Shown: one piece after another, positions 22,541 to 32,395 of the stretch
Layout: each line of letters opens with the position of its first letter
Numbering within the stretch: the first letter of the stretch is position 1
Source: Deltaproteobacteria bacterium
GTDB taxonomy: Bacteria > Desulfobacterota > BSN033 > UBA1163
DNA length: 45,119 nt
Direction of reading: 5' to 3'
NCBI GenBank assembly: GCA_020059605.1
Contig: JAGVBT010000049.1
Location: forward strand, 1 to 45,119
The notes under the pieces: generated by a model
The model's database searches: none
Seen by the model: only the letters and a program-made list of their open reading frames with translations
What the model was told of the DNA's origin: nothing
Translations under genes and position numbers: made by a program

Positions 22541-24508
22541 ATGAGGTACGCCGAAACAGGTTATCAGTTAGAGATTGATCTATCCCGGGGAAACATTGAA
22601 AGGGTAGAAACTGACCCAAAATTAACCGAACTTCATCTTGGGGGGTTGGGCACCAATGCCAAGATGTTATGGGATAGGGTTCCCCCTGAAACCGACCCCT
22701 TTTCTCCCTCCAATCTCCTCATATTCAGCACCGGTCTTTTATGTGGCACACCTGCTGTCGGTGCGAATCGTACCATTGTCACTACCTATTCTCCCCAGAC
22801 GTTGCTCATGGGATACTCAATGATGGGTGGTTTTTTTGCGCCGGAATTGAAGTTTGCCGGTTATGACAAAATCATCTTTCGCGGTAAGTCACCCAATTTG
22901 GTCTATTTGTGGATCAACAATGACAAAGTGGAGATACGAGATGCCTCTCACTTGAAAGGGAAAGGTGCTGTTGAAACTGCAGCACTTATCCGACAGGAGT
23001 TGAAGGAGCCGAACGCCCAGGTAGCTTCAATCGGCCTGGCAGGTGAAAACAGGGTCTACATGGCTTCCATTGAGCATGGCAGATCCAGTGCCAGCCGGCT
23101 CGGACTGGGCGCTATCATGGGAGACAAAGGGTTAAAGGCCATCGCCGTTCGCGGAACCAAGGATATCAACATTGCCCGACCTGCTGAATACATGCAGCTC
23201 TGCAACGACGTGTTGCAGTATATAAAAGTCCGAGCACCCAACCTTATTCCCGAAGTCATGCCCATTTTAGCAGGGCTTGGGTCACCGCAGGAGATGGTCC
23301 ATTATGATGAGAAGTGGCATACCGAAAACTTCATGTGGGGAAATGCCCGCACACGGAGAAAAGATTTTTGGAATAAGGAAGTGGAAGAGAAGTGGAAGGA
23401 GACGCAGGAAAGGGTGCGGACGCGGCTCATCAGTTGCTATAATTGTCCCATGAAATGCGGAGCCATCATTTCCATTCCGGGAATTTCAACCTACATGATG
23501 AAATGTTTCTCGAAACTGACCTATACCATGGCGGCCTATTCGGACCTGGAATTTGGTTTTAGAATCGCGCAACGTGCTACGGAGTATGGCGTGGACGGAT
23601 TCTCGACCCCACAGGTCATGGCCTTCGGCCTTGAACTTTATGAAGCCGGCATTTTGACCGACCGGGACATGGCAGGAATGCCGTCCGATAACGAGGGAAG
23701 GTTTTACTGGTTGCTTGACAGAATCGTTCGACGGGAAGGAATAGGCGATGTTTTGGCCAACGGCACCTATTGGGCGGCCGAGCAGATCGGCAAAGGCGCC
23801 GAAGCCTATGCTCACAATAACATCAAGAAACATGAGCAGCTCCCTCTCAAGCTGGGAATGCTGAATCCTATTTATTTCCTGATGTATTGTACCGGCGAGA
23901 AAGGGAACATCACTCAAATCGAAGGAAATTTTCCCCAGGCGCCTTTTTCCACAATGGAGCTCAAAGAAGCGTTTGTAAAGGACTGGGTCCAAGCCCCTGA
24001 TGACAAGTTTAAGAAATACGTTCTGGACTGGGAAATGCGCGGGGAACGCTCAATGCCATTCTACCCCCCGGTTGAAGCCTGTTGTGAAATTGTCGACTGG
24101 CAAGAGAAGATGCATCACATTGATGATGCTCTCGGGTTGTGCGCCGGGTTGTCATCCTTTCCCCTGAAGCCTCCCTACCACATACACAATTTGCCGGCGT
24201 TCATCTCCGCGGCGACCGGAATGGATATGGATGAAGCCGGACTAACGCAAATATTCAATAGAAACCGCAATCTGGTTAGAGCCATCAATGTAAGAAGAGG
24301 CTTGAGAAGAGCCGATGAGAAGCCGCCGGAGGACCATTGGAAGAAACGATTTCCCGAGCTCGAAGAAAAGCTCTTAGATGGGTATTACAAATTTAAGGGA
24401 TGGGACCTTCAGGGTATTCCCACGAAGGAGACTTTACAGGAATTGGATTTGGCTTATGTCGCCGAAGACTTAGAGCAGAGAGGGATCATAAAAAATGAGC
24501 AAGGTTAA
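22541..24508 (+). CDS. bamB: Class II benzoyl-CoA reductase tungsten subunit BamB (AOR family)
   Basis: 655-residue aldehyde:ferredoxin oxidoreductase-family protein of the BamB type, the active-site subunit that reduces benzoyl-CoA to a cyclic dienoyl-CoA in obligate anaerobes. It begins MRYAETGYQLEIDLSRGNIE with the AOR N-terminal domain GGLGTNAKMLWDRVPP. The [4Fe-4S] ligands are C299, C302 and C306 (SCYNCPMKCG), with a late cysteine in LGLCAGLSS. By my count E251, E257, H260 and C322 fall at the positions I remember for the tungsten/substrate site of Geobacter BamB. AAGGGG lies before the ATG. bamC overlaps its end by 14 nt. A paralogue acting on a related aryl- or dienoyl-CoA cannot be excluded. 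Confidence 0.9.
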   Translation: MRYAETGYQLEIDLSRGNIERVETDPKLTELHLGGLGTNAKMLWDRVPPETDPFSPSNLLIFSTGLLCGTPAVGANRTIVTTYSPQTLLMGYSMMGGFFAPELKFAGYDKIIFRGKSPNLVYLWINNDKVEIRDASHLKGKGAVETAALIRQELKEPNAQVASIGLAGENRVYMASIEHGRSSASRLGLGAIMGDKGLKAIAVRGTKDINIARPAEYMQLCNDVLQYIKVRAPNLIPEVMPILAGLGSPQEMVHYDEKWHTENFMWGNARTRRKDFWNKEVEEKWKETQERVRTRLISCYNCPMKCGAIISIPGISTYMMKCFSKLTYTMAAYSDLEFGFRIAQRATEYGVDGFSTPQVMAFGLELYEAGILTDRDMAGMPSDNEGRFYWLLDRIVRREGIGDVLANGTYWAAEQIGKGAEAYAHNNIKKHEQLPLKLGMLNPIYFLMYCTGEKGNITQIEGNFPQAPFSTMELKEAFVKDWVQAPDDKFKKYVLDWEMRGERSMPFYPPVEACCEIVDWQEKMHHIDDALGLCAGLSSFPLKPPYHIHNLPAFISAATGMDMDEAGLTQIFNRNRNLVRAINVRRGLRRADEKPPEDHWKKRFPELEEKLLDGYYKFKGWDLQGIPTKETLQELDLAYVAEDLEQRGIIKNEQG

Positions 24509-25040
24509 GAAGAAAGTTAAGGTGATCAAAATCGATCTTGATAAGTGCAATGGTTGCCGGGCATGCGAGGTTATCTGTTCTGCATTTCATGCTACACCAA
24601 AGTATAGCAACAATAATCCGGCAAGGTCCCGTATTCGCGTGATTCACGATCCGCTGAGAGACATCTATCTTCCCGTATATGCGGGGGAGTATACGGCAGC
24701 CGAATGCATGGGCAGGGACAAATATGTGATTGACGGAAAGGAATATAGCGAATGTGACTTCTGCAGGGCTTCCTGCCCCTCTCGGGACGTTTTCAAAGAA
24801 CCTGATTCCGGCCTCCCTCTCAAATGTGATATGTGCGAAGACGATCCGGCACAAGAGAAGCCTCTGTGTGTTCAGTGGTGTTTGAATGATGCCCTGGTTT
24901 ACGAAGAAACGGAAGTGGAGGAAGAAGAGAAAAAAGAAGTGAAGCAGGAGGATGTTGAGATCGGATTGGAATCGATGATCGACAAATACGGAATGCAAAA
25001 GGTTCTCGAAACGGTTGCCCGAATGACAAAGAAAAGTTGA
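24495..25040 (+). CDS. bamC: Benzoyl-CoA reductase Fe-S subunit BamC
   Basis: 181-residue ferredoxin-like protein. CNGCRACEVIC (~18-28), a second set CDFCRASCPS (~92-101) and a third CDMCEDDP...CVQWC (~115-132) give several [4Fe-4S] clusters, as in the DMSO-reductase-type electron-transfer subunits that form the BamBC core. A charged tail (Glu/Lys-rich, ~140-155) follows. The ATG lies inside the bamB end (14-nt overlap), so translation is coupled. A perfect 10-bp hairpin follows the stop. Confidence 0.9.
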   Translation: MSKVKKKVKVIKIDLDKCNGCRACEVICSAFHATPKYSNNNPARSRIRVIHDPLRDIYLPVYAGEYTAAECMGRDKYVIDGKEYSECDFCRASCPSRDVFKEPDSGLPLKCDMCEDDPAQEKPLCVQWCLNDALVYEETEVEEEEKKEVKQEDVEIGLESMIDKYGMQKVLETVARMTKKS

Positions 25041-25069
25041 GAGATTTCTAAAAAAGCGAAGAAATCTCT
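25040..25069 (+). promoter_or_regulatory. Hairpin between bamC and bamD
   Basis: AGAGATTTCT and AGAAATCTCT form a perfect 10-bp stem around a 10-nt loop, starting on the last base of the bamC stop. No T tract follows, so it is more likely an mRNA-stability or processing element separating bamBC from bamDEF than a terminator. Confidence 0.55.
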
Positions 25070-25093
25070 GAGAAAAAAGGATCGAAAAAGAGT

Positions 25094-26248
25094 ATGGAGA
25101 CTGTACCTCTCACCCCCTTCAAAGTGGTCATCGATGGCATTAAAGAGGCTGGCGGAGATGCCTTTAAATTTTGCTATCAATGCGGAACATGTGATACGGC
25201 TTGCCCGTGGAACCGGGTTAGAAAATTTTTTATTCGCAGGATGGTCCATCAGGCACAATTCGGTGTGGTTCCTTTCGAATCCGAAGACCTGTGGCTATGC
25301 GCCTCCTGCGGCAATTGTGTTCAGCGGTGCCCCAGGGGTGTGGAGATCATTGACCTGATGAGGGCGATGCGGAGAATCATGGTGCCGGACGGGATCGTTC
25401 CCGCGAGCATCCCCAATCTTCGAGGCGTCATGACAAGCATTGCTAGTGTCGGGAACCCCTTGCGACAGGAGAAAGACCGGGCGGAGTGGGCAGAAGGGCA
25501 GTCCGTAAAACCGTTCACGGAGGGGACCGAGAACTTATATTTTCCCTGCTGCTATCCCAGCTATGACCCAAGATTAAAGAAGGTCGCCACGGCCACAGCC
25601 ACTCTCCTCAACAGGGCAGGGGTCGATTTCGGGATATTGGGTTCCAAGGAGAATTGCTGTGGCGAGAGTGTACGCAAAGTGGGCAATGAGGACCTGTTCA
25701 AACGGTTAGCCAGGGAAAACATCAAAACATTTATCGAGAACGGAGTGAAAAAAATCCTTGCTTCTTCCCCTCATTGCTACCACACCTTTAAGAACGAATA
25801 TTCGGAATTCAAGGTGAACTTCGAAGTGCTTCACATCACCCAATATCTGTCCCAGCTTGTCAACGAGGGAAGGCTGAAACTGACCAAAGAGTATAAGAAG
25901 CGGGTGACCTATCATGACCCGTGCTACTTAGGTCGGCACAATGGCATTTTTGATGAACCCCGGGAAGTCTTGAAGAAGATACCCGGCTTGGAACTGGTGG
26001 AGATGGCGGACACACGGGAGGACAGTCTCTGTTGCGGAATGGGGGGAGGCAGGATCTGGATGGAAACGGCAAAGGGTGAAAGATTTTCCGACCTCCGACT
26101 ACAACAGGCGATCGGGGTGGGCGCGGAGGTTCTGGTTACTTCCTGCCCCTATTGCATTGTCCAGTTTGAGGATAGCCGATTGACGCTCAAGGATAGCGAA
26201 GCCATACAGATTAAGGACGTCACAGAAATTATCCAGGAAGTGATTTAG
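25094..26248 (+). CDS. bamD: HdrD-like Fe-S electron-transfer subunit BamD
   Basis: 384 residues. The N-terminal HdrC-like module has two [4Fe-4S] motifs, CYQCGTCDTACP (~28-39) and CASCGNCVQRCP (~66-77). The C-terminal HdrB-like module has two CCG-type motifs: CCYPSYDP...ENCCGE and PCYLGRHN...SLCCGMGGG, the site type of heterodisulfide reductases. In the Bam complex it belongs to the soluble electron-confurcating/bifurcating module together with BamE and BamF (family knowledge). It lies 53 nt after bamC and 33 nt before bamE. Confidence 0.9.
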   Translation: METVPLTPFKVVIDGIKEAGGDAFKFCYQCGTCDTACPWNRVRKFFIRRMVHQAQFGVVPFESEDLWLCASCGNCVQRCPRGVEIIDLMRAMRRIMVPDGIVPASIPNLRGVMTSIASVGNPLRQEKDRAEWAEGQSVKPFTEGTENLYFPCCYPSYDPRLKKVATATATLLNRAGVDFGILGSKENCCGESVRKVGNEDLFKRLARENIKTFIENGVKKILASSPHCYHTFKNEYSEFKVNFEVLHITQYLSQLVNEGRLKLTKEYKKRVTYHDPCYLGRHNGIFDEPREVLKKIPGLELVEMADTREDSLCCGMGGGRIWMETAKGERFSDLRLQQAIGVGAEVLVTSCPYCIVQFEDSRLTLKDSEAIQIKDVTEIIQEVI

Positions 26249-26281
26249 CAAGCCAAATAAAATCAATGGGGTTATTGAGAA

Positions 26282-29200
26282 GTGGAAAAAGAACAATTTG
26301 AACAACTTTTTAAAAAGCTCTCATCAGGAAATTTTGGCGATGTGATGGTGGTCGGTAGTGGAATCAGCGGTGTTCAAGCCTCACTCGATCTTGGCAATGC
26401 GGGTTTTAAAGTTTACCTGGTTGATAAAAGCCCCTCCATTGGCGGCAAAATGGCCCAGCTTGACAAGACCTTTCCCACCAATGAGTGTTCCATCTGAATA
26501 CTATCGCCCAAACTGGTCGAGGTCGGCCGGCATCCAAACATAGAGGTCCTAAGCTATACTGAAGTTGACCGTGTCGAAGGGGAGGAGGGGGACTTCAGGG
26601 TAACTCTGGTTAAAAAGCCCAGATATATTATAGAGAGCAAATGCACGGGTTGCACCACTTGCGTGGAATACTGCCCGGTCAAGTACCCCGATCCATTTAA
26701 TCAGGACATATCGAAGAATAAAGCCATCCATATCTACTTTGCCCAAGCCATTCCCCTGATCACCTATATCGATGAAAGCTGTCTCTATCTTAAAGAAAAG
26801 AAATGTCGTATCTGTGAAGCGGTGTGCGAGAAAGATGCCATCGATTTTACCCAAACGCCAGAGAGGGTCGATATCAAGGTAGGAGCGATCATTCTCGCTC
26901 CGGGCTTTGAGTCCTTCGACCCTAAAGTGGGAAATAAATATGGCTATGGAAAGATGGCCAATGTGGTCACGAGCATGGACTATGAGAGGCTGTTAAGCTC
27001 CACAGGGCCATTCGAAGGGGAGATCAGGCGTGCTTCTGATTTGAAACATCCCCGGAAAGTAGCCTGGATTCAATGCGTCGGTTCCAGGCAGGTCATCCCT
27101 GGCGGTAAAAGCTATTGTTCGGCTGTTTGCTGCACTTACACCCAGAAACAGGTGATTTTGACAAAAGACCATGACGCAGAGGCAGAGTGCGCGATATTCC
27201 ATAACGATGTTCGATCCTACGGGAAGGATTTTGAGCGATTCTACCAGAGGACAGAGAAACTTCGAGGGATTCGGTTTATCAGGAGCTATGTCACCATCGT
27301 AAAAGAGGTTCCGGAAACAAAGAATATTATCCTTAAATATACAACCCCGGATGAGGGAACCAAAGAAGAAGAATTCGATATGGTGGTCTTATCCGTCGGA
27401 TTGAATCCCCCTGCTGATGCACATGAGTTGGCGAATCAATTCGGCATTGAGCTTAGTCCTCACGGATTCTGTCAAACGAATCCTTTTGATCCCATGGAGA
27501 CCACTCGTCGGGGAATTTTTGTAAGCGGAGCCTTCCATGGACCGATGGATATTCCCGAGTCGGTTTTTACCGCGAATGGTGCAAGTTCCCAATGTGGTGA
27601 ACTCCTTGGCTACCGGCGAGGGAAGCTCACCACAGAAAGGATCTACCCGCCCGAGAGAGATGTCTCGCAGGAAGAACCAAGGGTCGGCGTATTTGTATGT
27701 CATTGTGGAGCCAATATCGGAAGAGTCGTCGATGTCCCTTCTGCGGTTGAATACAGTTTAAGTTTACCTTATGTGGTTCATGCTCAAGAGCAGCTTTTTT
27801 CATGTTCCACGGAGTCGACCAATCAAATCATGGACGTCATCAAGGAAAAAGGGCTAAACCGTGTGGTCGTCGCGGCCTGTACCCCCAAAACACATGAGCC
27901 CACCTTTCGTTATTCGCTGCGAGAAGGGGGGATTAATCAATATTTCTTCGACATGGCCAATATCCGGGAACATTGTTCCTGGGTGCATTCAAAAGAAAAG
28001 GAGAAAGCCACCCAGAAGTCAAAGGATATCATCCGTATGTCGTTAGCTCGGGCTTGCCATTTGGAGCCACTTCAGGATTTTGATCTGCCGGTCGATAAGG
28101 CAGCGCTCGTGGTGGGCGGGGGGGTCGCCGGCATGACGTGTGCTCTCTCCATCGCCAACCAGGGGCATGAGGTTCACCTGGTGGAAAAGGAGCGAGACCT
28201 GGGGGGGATCGCCCGAAAGATACATCATACCCTGGAAGGAATGGATGTTCAGGCCTATCTGCGTGATCTGATAAAAAAGGTGTATCAACATCCTCAGGTC
28301 CATGTTTATACGGAGGCGACCATCACGGAGGTTACCGGTTATGTTGGGAATTTTGTAACCTGGGTAACGTCTGAAAGAGGAGTGACAGAGATAAAGCATG
28401 GTGCAGCCGTCATCGCGATAGGGGCTGAGGTACATCAACCTGCGGAATATCTTTATGGAGAAGATGATAGGATCATGACTCACCTTGAGTTGGAGGAGAG
28501 GCTCGCCAAAGGAGACGAAAAAGTCATCAACGCAGGGAGTCTTGTGATGATTCAATGCGTTGGCTGCAGAAATGAAGAGAGAAATTACTGTAGCAGAATA
28601 TGCTGTGGCGAATCCATAAAGAATGCTTTGAAACTGAAAGAGCTGAACCCCGGGATGGATATCTATATTCTCTTTCGGGACATGAGAACGTATGGGTATA
28701 GTGAGGATCATTACAGGGAAGCGGCGGGTAAAGAGGTAAAATTTATTCGCTATGAACCGCAAGACAAACCTCAAGTGGAAGCGGGTGAGTCGGAGGAAGG
28801 TCAGCCTGTTCTTAAGGTTACTGTAACGGATGATATTTTAGGGAGCAAGGTTGAGATTGATGCCGATTTCGTTGCCTTGGCCGCTGCCACGATTCCCACC
28901 GCAGGAAGTAAGGAAATATCCAAATTATTCAAGGTGCCCTTGGGGGCCGATGGCTTCTTCCAGGAGGCCCATGTCAAATTGAGACCTGTTGAGTTCGGCA
29001 CAGACGGGATTTATCTCTGCGGAATCGCTCACTATCCTAAGCATCTCTCTGAAGCGATCAGCCAGGCTTATGGAGCCGCAGGGCGAGCCTTAACGCTTCT
29101 CTCGCATGATACCGTTATCGCCTCTGGCTCTATTTGTGAGGTGGATGAGAAGAAATGTATGGGATGTGGGGCATGTGTTGAGGCCTGTACCTATGGTGCC

Positions 29201-29368
29201 ATAGAGCTTTATGAAACACGGCAAGGGAAGAAGGCGAAGATGAACCCGATTCTCTGCAAAGGAGATGGCCTCTGTAATACAAAATGCCCGACCGGCGCGA
29301 TTCAATTGAAACATTATGAAGATGAGCAGCTGATCGCCCAAATTGATGCGGCCATCGGAGACGGGTAG
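26282..29368 (+). CDS. bamE: HdrA-like flavin/Fe-S selenoprotein BamE (in-frame UGA = Sec72)
   Basis: 1028 residues if the UGA at 26495-26497 is read as selenocysteine. The GTG start gives [10 protein letters not shown]; the first FAD motif is [16 protein letters not shown] (~23-38), and the UGA falls in [18 protein letters not shown], where HdrA proteins have CS-x-C, so Sec replaces a conserved Cys. A ferredoxin module follows ([11 protein letters not shown] ~122-132; CRICEAVC), then the CHCGANIG module near 472, a second FAD-binding domain ([14 protein letters not shown] ~608) and two C-terminal [4Fe-4S] motifs ([11 protein letters not shown] ~958; [12 protein letters not shown]). The halves look like tandem HdrA copies, only the first with Sec. 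Gene callers will split it at 26497. It is the likely flavin bifurcation site (inference). Confidence 0.92.
26495..26530 (+). promoter_or_regulatory. Sec UGA and SECIS-like hairpin of bamE
   Basis: UGA at 26495-26497. CUGGUCG (26513-26519) pairs fully (two G-U) with CGGCCGG (26524-26530) around an AGGU loop 22 nt past the UGA. The distance and loop G/U fit bacterial SECIS elements. Confidence 0.75.
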
Positions 29369-29414
29369 CAGTCTACCCGATTAACTTATTTTCTAACGAA
29401 GGAGCTGAGAACGG

Positions 29415-30257
29415 ATGAGTGCAGGACTCAAATTTAAACCAAGGGTCATGGGCTTTGTATGCAATTGGTGAGGCTACGGCGCTGCTGACCTGGCTGGAGT
29501 TTCCAGACTGCAATACTCAAATGAAATAAGACTTGTCCGTGTCATGTGTACGGGAAGGGTAGACCTTGCGTTTGTCTTCCGGTCTTTCTATAACGGAATG
29601 GATGGGGTGTATATCGGTGGCTGCCGTCTTGATGAATGTAAATATATTACTCAGGGAAATTACCATGCGCTGAACATGGTGCTTCTATCTAAAAAAATAA
29701 TGGAACATATAGGGCTGAACCCGGAAAGGCTAAGAATCGAATTTATGTCTTCCGCTGAAGGAAGCCGTTTCGCAGAGACAGTAAACGACTTTATCAAAAA
29801 GGTGAGTGCGATAGGACCATTCGGAAAAAGTGAAGGGTTAGACGAAAATGGATTAAAGTCCAAACTCAATGAAATTGGAAGTTTACTTCCCTATATAAAA
29901 ATAGTGACCAGAGATAAATTATCATTACGTCTTAAAGAACCAGAAGAGTGGAATAAGCTTTTCACCAAGGACGAAATAAATAAATTGTTCAGTGAAGTTA
30001 TCTCGTACTACATCGACCCGGAAAAGTGCCAGGCCTGTATGACGTGCGCCAAGAGATGCCCCGTAGAGGCGATCATAAGCGCCAAAAACCAGGTTCATGT
30101 GATTGAGCAGGAGAAATGCATTAAATGCGGAACGTGCTTTGAAGTTTGCCCCACGAAATTTAGTGCAGTGACGAAGATTTCAGGCGAGCCTGTTCCGCCC
30201 CCAATTCCTGAAGAAAAAAGAACGATCATCAGAAAGGGTAAAGAAAAATCCATATAA
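29415..30257 (+). CDS. bamF: MvhD-like/ferredoxin selenoprotein BamF (in-frame UGA = Sec19)
   Basis: 280 residues with the UGA at 29469-29471 as Sec19. The start MSAGLKFKPRVMGFVC leads into CNW-U-GYGAADLAG, where MvhD/FrhD proteins have CNWC. CTGRVD, GCRLDECKY and NYHALNM complete the MvhD [2Fe-2S] domain (~10-150). The C-terminal part has two [4Fe-4S] motifs, CQACMTCAKRCP and CIKCGTCFEVCP. AAGGAG precedes the ATG. Conventional calling would start at 29544 and lose the N-terminal 43 residues including Sec. It passes electrons between BamE and partners. In other anaerobes BamGHI follow; here an Etf:quinone oxidoreductase follows. Confidence 0.92.
29469..29506 (+). promoter_or_regulatory. Sec UGA and SECIS-like hairpin of bamF
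   Basis: UGA at 29469-29471. CUGGA (29494-29498) pairs with UCCAG (29502-29506) around a GUU loop 27 nt past the UGA. A shorter stem than in bamE but in the accepted distance range. Confidence 0.65.
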
Positions 30258-30276
30258 TCCCTTTTGAAACCTGTGT

Positions 30277-30290
30277 CTCTCAACCGAGAG
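30277..30290. repeat. Small hairpin between bamF and emo
   Basis: CTCTC-AACC-GAGAG, 20 nt after bamF and 26 nt before the emo start. No T tract. Confidence 0.35.
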
Positions 30291-30315
30291 GATGGAATGT
30301 CTAAAGGAGGTCATC

Positions 30316-32379
30316 GTGTCGCCGGTTAGCGCAACTTATTGGGGCATACCGGGCTATGTCATTTTCTGGGTTCTGTTTGCCGTCGCCTTCGGCCTGTTTG
30401 CGCAGAGGTTTTATCTCCTCTATCGCCTCATGCGTCTGGGGAAGCAGGAGAACCGCTTCGACAGAATAAGCGAGAGAATCAAGGCAATGCTGGTCGAGGT
30501 TGTCCCTCAATGGTGCACCCTGAAAACGGTCACTCGAAAAGACCTGGCAGGACTCGCACATGCTCTGTTATTCTGGAGCTTCAGCCTGTTTTTCATCAGT
30601 TACATTATCTTTATCGGTCTGGCCGGAGGTTTTGGACTGTCCCCGCTGATTGAGCGCACCCCATTTGAGACCGTCTATTTTTCCATCCTCGATATTGCCG
30701 CACTGCTGGTCACCCTGATTCTGATCGTGGCCGCCATCAGACGTTATGTCATCAGACCGCCGAGGCTGGAGCCAACGGCTGAGGCCGGCATCATTTTGGT
30801 GATGGTTTTTTCACTGATGGCGCTCCATGTGATCGGCGTCGGCTTTGACCATGCCAGCCGTGGGGTTCACACCTCCTGGCCTCCCCTGGGGGCAGCTCTG
30901 GCAGGTTTCCTCAACCAAACCGGCCTTTCACAGACCACACTGGAGGCAACCTCCCGGGGAGTGTGGTGGCTGCATTACCTGGTGATCCTCAGCTTCATGG
31001 TCTATATTCCCCATTCCAAGCATCTGCACATTCTTGCCTCCCTCGTCAATGCCTTCTTCAAACCACTTGGACAGAAAGTGGTGCTTGAGCCCATCCCTCT
31101 CGAAGCCCTTGAAGCTCCTGAGGGCGAGGCGACCTTCGGCGCATCGAAGATTCTGGATTTCACCTGGAAAGACTTGCTTGATCTTTATGCCTGTGCCGAG
31201 TGTGGCCGGTGCCATATTCATTGTCCTGCCCAGCTTACTGGCAAGACCCTCTCGCCCAGGGAAGTCATTCATCACTTGAAAGAGCATTTGCTGGAAACGG
31301 GCCCTAAATTGCTTGCCCCACAGGCTGAACCCTCTTCGGAAAGCCAGGTCGATATGCCGGCTAAAACGATGATCGGTGATGTGGTCACCGAGGAGGAGAT
31401 CTGGGCCTGCACCACCTGCGGTGCCTGTCAGGAAGTATGCCCGGTCAATATCGAGCACATACGCAAGATCATCGACCTTAGGCGAAATCTGGTGCTGTCG
31501 CAAAGTAAGATGCCGGAAAGCGCCCAGGTGATGCTCCGAAATATGCAGCAAAGAGGACACCCATGGGCTGGAGTCCAGTCGATGAGGTTGAGGGGCGACT
31601 GGACGAGCGGTCTCGAACTCAAAATATTGGCTGAAGGCGATAATGCTCACACTCTCTTCTGGGTGGGTTGCACCGGGGCCCTTGTTGAGCGAAATGTCAA
31701 CGCAACTCTTTCCATGACGAGAGTGCTTAAAGCGGCAGGCGTCGAGTTCGGAGTATTGGGCGAGTCCGAAACCTGCTGCGGCGACCCGGCACGGAGAGCT
31801 GGCTATGAGTTCCAGTTCCAGATGATGGCAGAGCAAAATATTGAAATTTTCAAAGGCTTCAACATTAAAGAGATCCTCACCGCCTGTCCCCACTGCTATA
31901 ATACCATTAAGCATGAATATCCAAAGTACGGCGGCGATTTTAAGGTGGTTCACTACACCGAGCTCATTGCCGATTTGATCCGTCAGGGTAAATTGAAACT
32001 GCCCAACGAACTGAATTCCAGGCTTACCTATCATGATCCCTGCTATTTAGGGCGTTACAACAGTGTCTATCATGAGCCACGCCGGATACTGCAGGCGATC
32101 CCTAATGCAAAACTTGAGGAAATGGAACGATCGAGAGATACGGGTTTTTGCTGTGGCGGCGGCGGCGGACTCATGTGGATCGAAGAACAGCCCGGTACAA
32201 CAAAAATCAGTCAAATGCGTATTGAAGACGTTCTCAAGACTGGGGTTGAAACCGTCGTGACCGCCTGCCCTTATTGCCTGCAGATGTTTGAAGATGCCAT
32301 CGAACATAAAGGGGTTAAGGAATCGTTGAAGGCAAGAGATCTGGTTGAAATTGTGGATGAAGCCATGAAATCATCTTAA
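30316..32379 (+). CDS. Membrane-bound Etf:(methyl)menaquinone oxidoreductase-type Fe-S protein (EMO, DUF224/CCG)
   Basis: 687 residues. An N-terminal NarI-like cytochrome b domain has about five membrane helices (~10-35, 77-105, 115-145, 155-178, 215-245) with histidines suited to haem b. A ferredoxin pair follows (CAECGRCHIHC; CTTCGACQEVCP), then an HdrD-like C-terminal domain with CCGDPARR, DPCYLGRYN and CCGGGGG. This layout is that of the membrane oxidoreductase that takes electrons from Etf into the menaquinone pool in Geobacter and syntrophs. The start is the GTG at 30316, preceded by AAAGGAGG; an ATG at 30292 lies upstream of that ribosome site. etfB and etfA follow directly. Confidence 0.9.
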   Translation: MSPVSATYWGIPGYVIFWVLFAVAFGLFAQRFYLLYRLMRLGKQENRFDRISERIKAMLVEVVPQWCTLKTVTRKDLAGLAHALLFWSFSLFFISYIIFIGLAGGFGLSPLIERTPFETVYFSILDIAALLVTLILIVAAIRRYVIRPPRLEPTAEAGIILVMVFSLMALHVIGVGFDHASRGVHTSWPPLGAALAGFLNQTGLSQTTLEATSRGVWWLHYLVILSFMVYIPHSKHLHILASLVNAFFKPLGQKVVLEPIPLEALEAPEGEATFGASKILDFTWKDLLDLYACAECGRCHIHCPAQLTGKTLSPREVIHHLKEHLLETGPKLLAPQAEPSSESQVDMPAKTMIGDVVTEEEIWACTTCGACQEVCPVNIEHIRKIIDLRRNLVLSQSKMPESAQVMLRNMQQRGHPWAGVQSMRLRGDWTSGLELKILAEGDNAHTLFWVGCTGALVERNVNATLSMTRVLKAAGVEFGVLGESETCCGDPARRAGYEFQFQMMAEQNIEIFKGFNIKEILTACPHCYNTIKHEYPKYGGDFKVVHYTELIADLIRQGKLKLPNELNSRLTYHDPCYLGRYNSVYHEPRRILQAIPNAKLEEMERSRDTGFCCGGGGGLMWIEEQPGTTKISQMRIEDVLKTGVETVVTACPYCLQMFEDAIEHKGVKESLKARDLVEIVDEAMKSS

Positions 32380-32395
32380 TGAGGAGAGGAACCGT

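Noticed and set aside
26495-26497. Stop codon splitting an HdrA-like gene into two (pseudogene or frameshift)
   Set aside because: The frame is identical before and after, the codon replaces a conserved Cys, a SECIS-like hairpin follows, and bamF shows the same pattern.
29544-30257. Short bamF starting at the first ATG after the UGA
   Set aside because: It would lose the MvhD CNW-U motif and has no ribosome site; the ATG at 29415 has AAGGAG.
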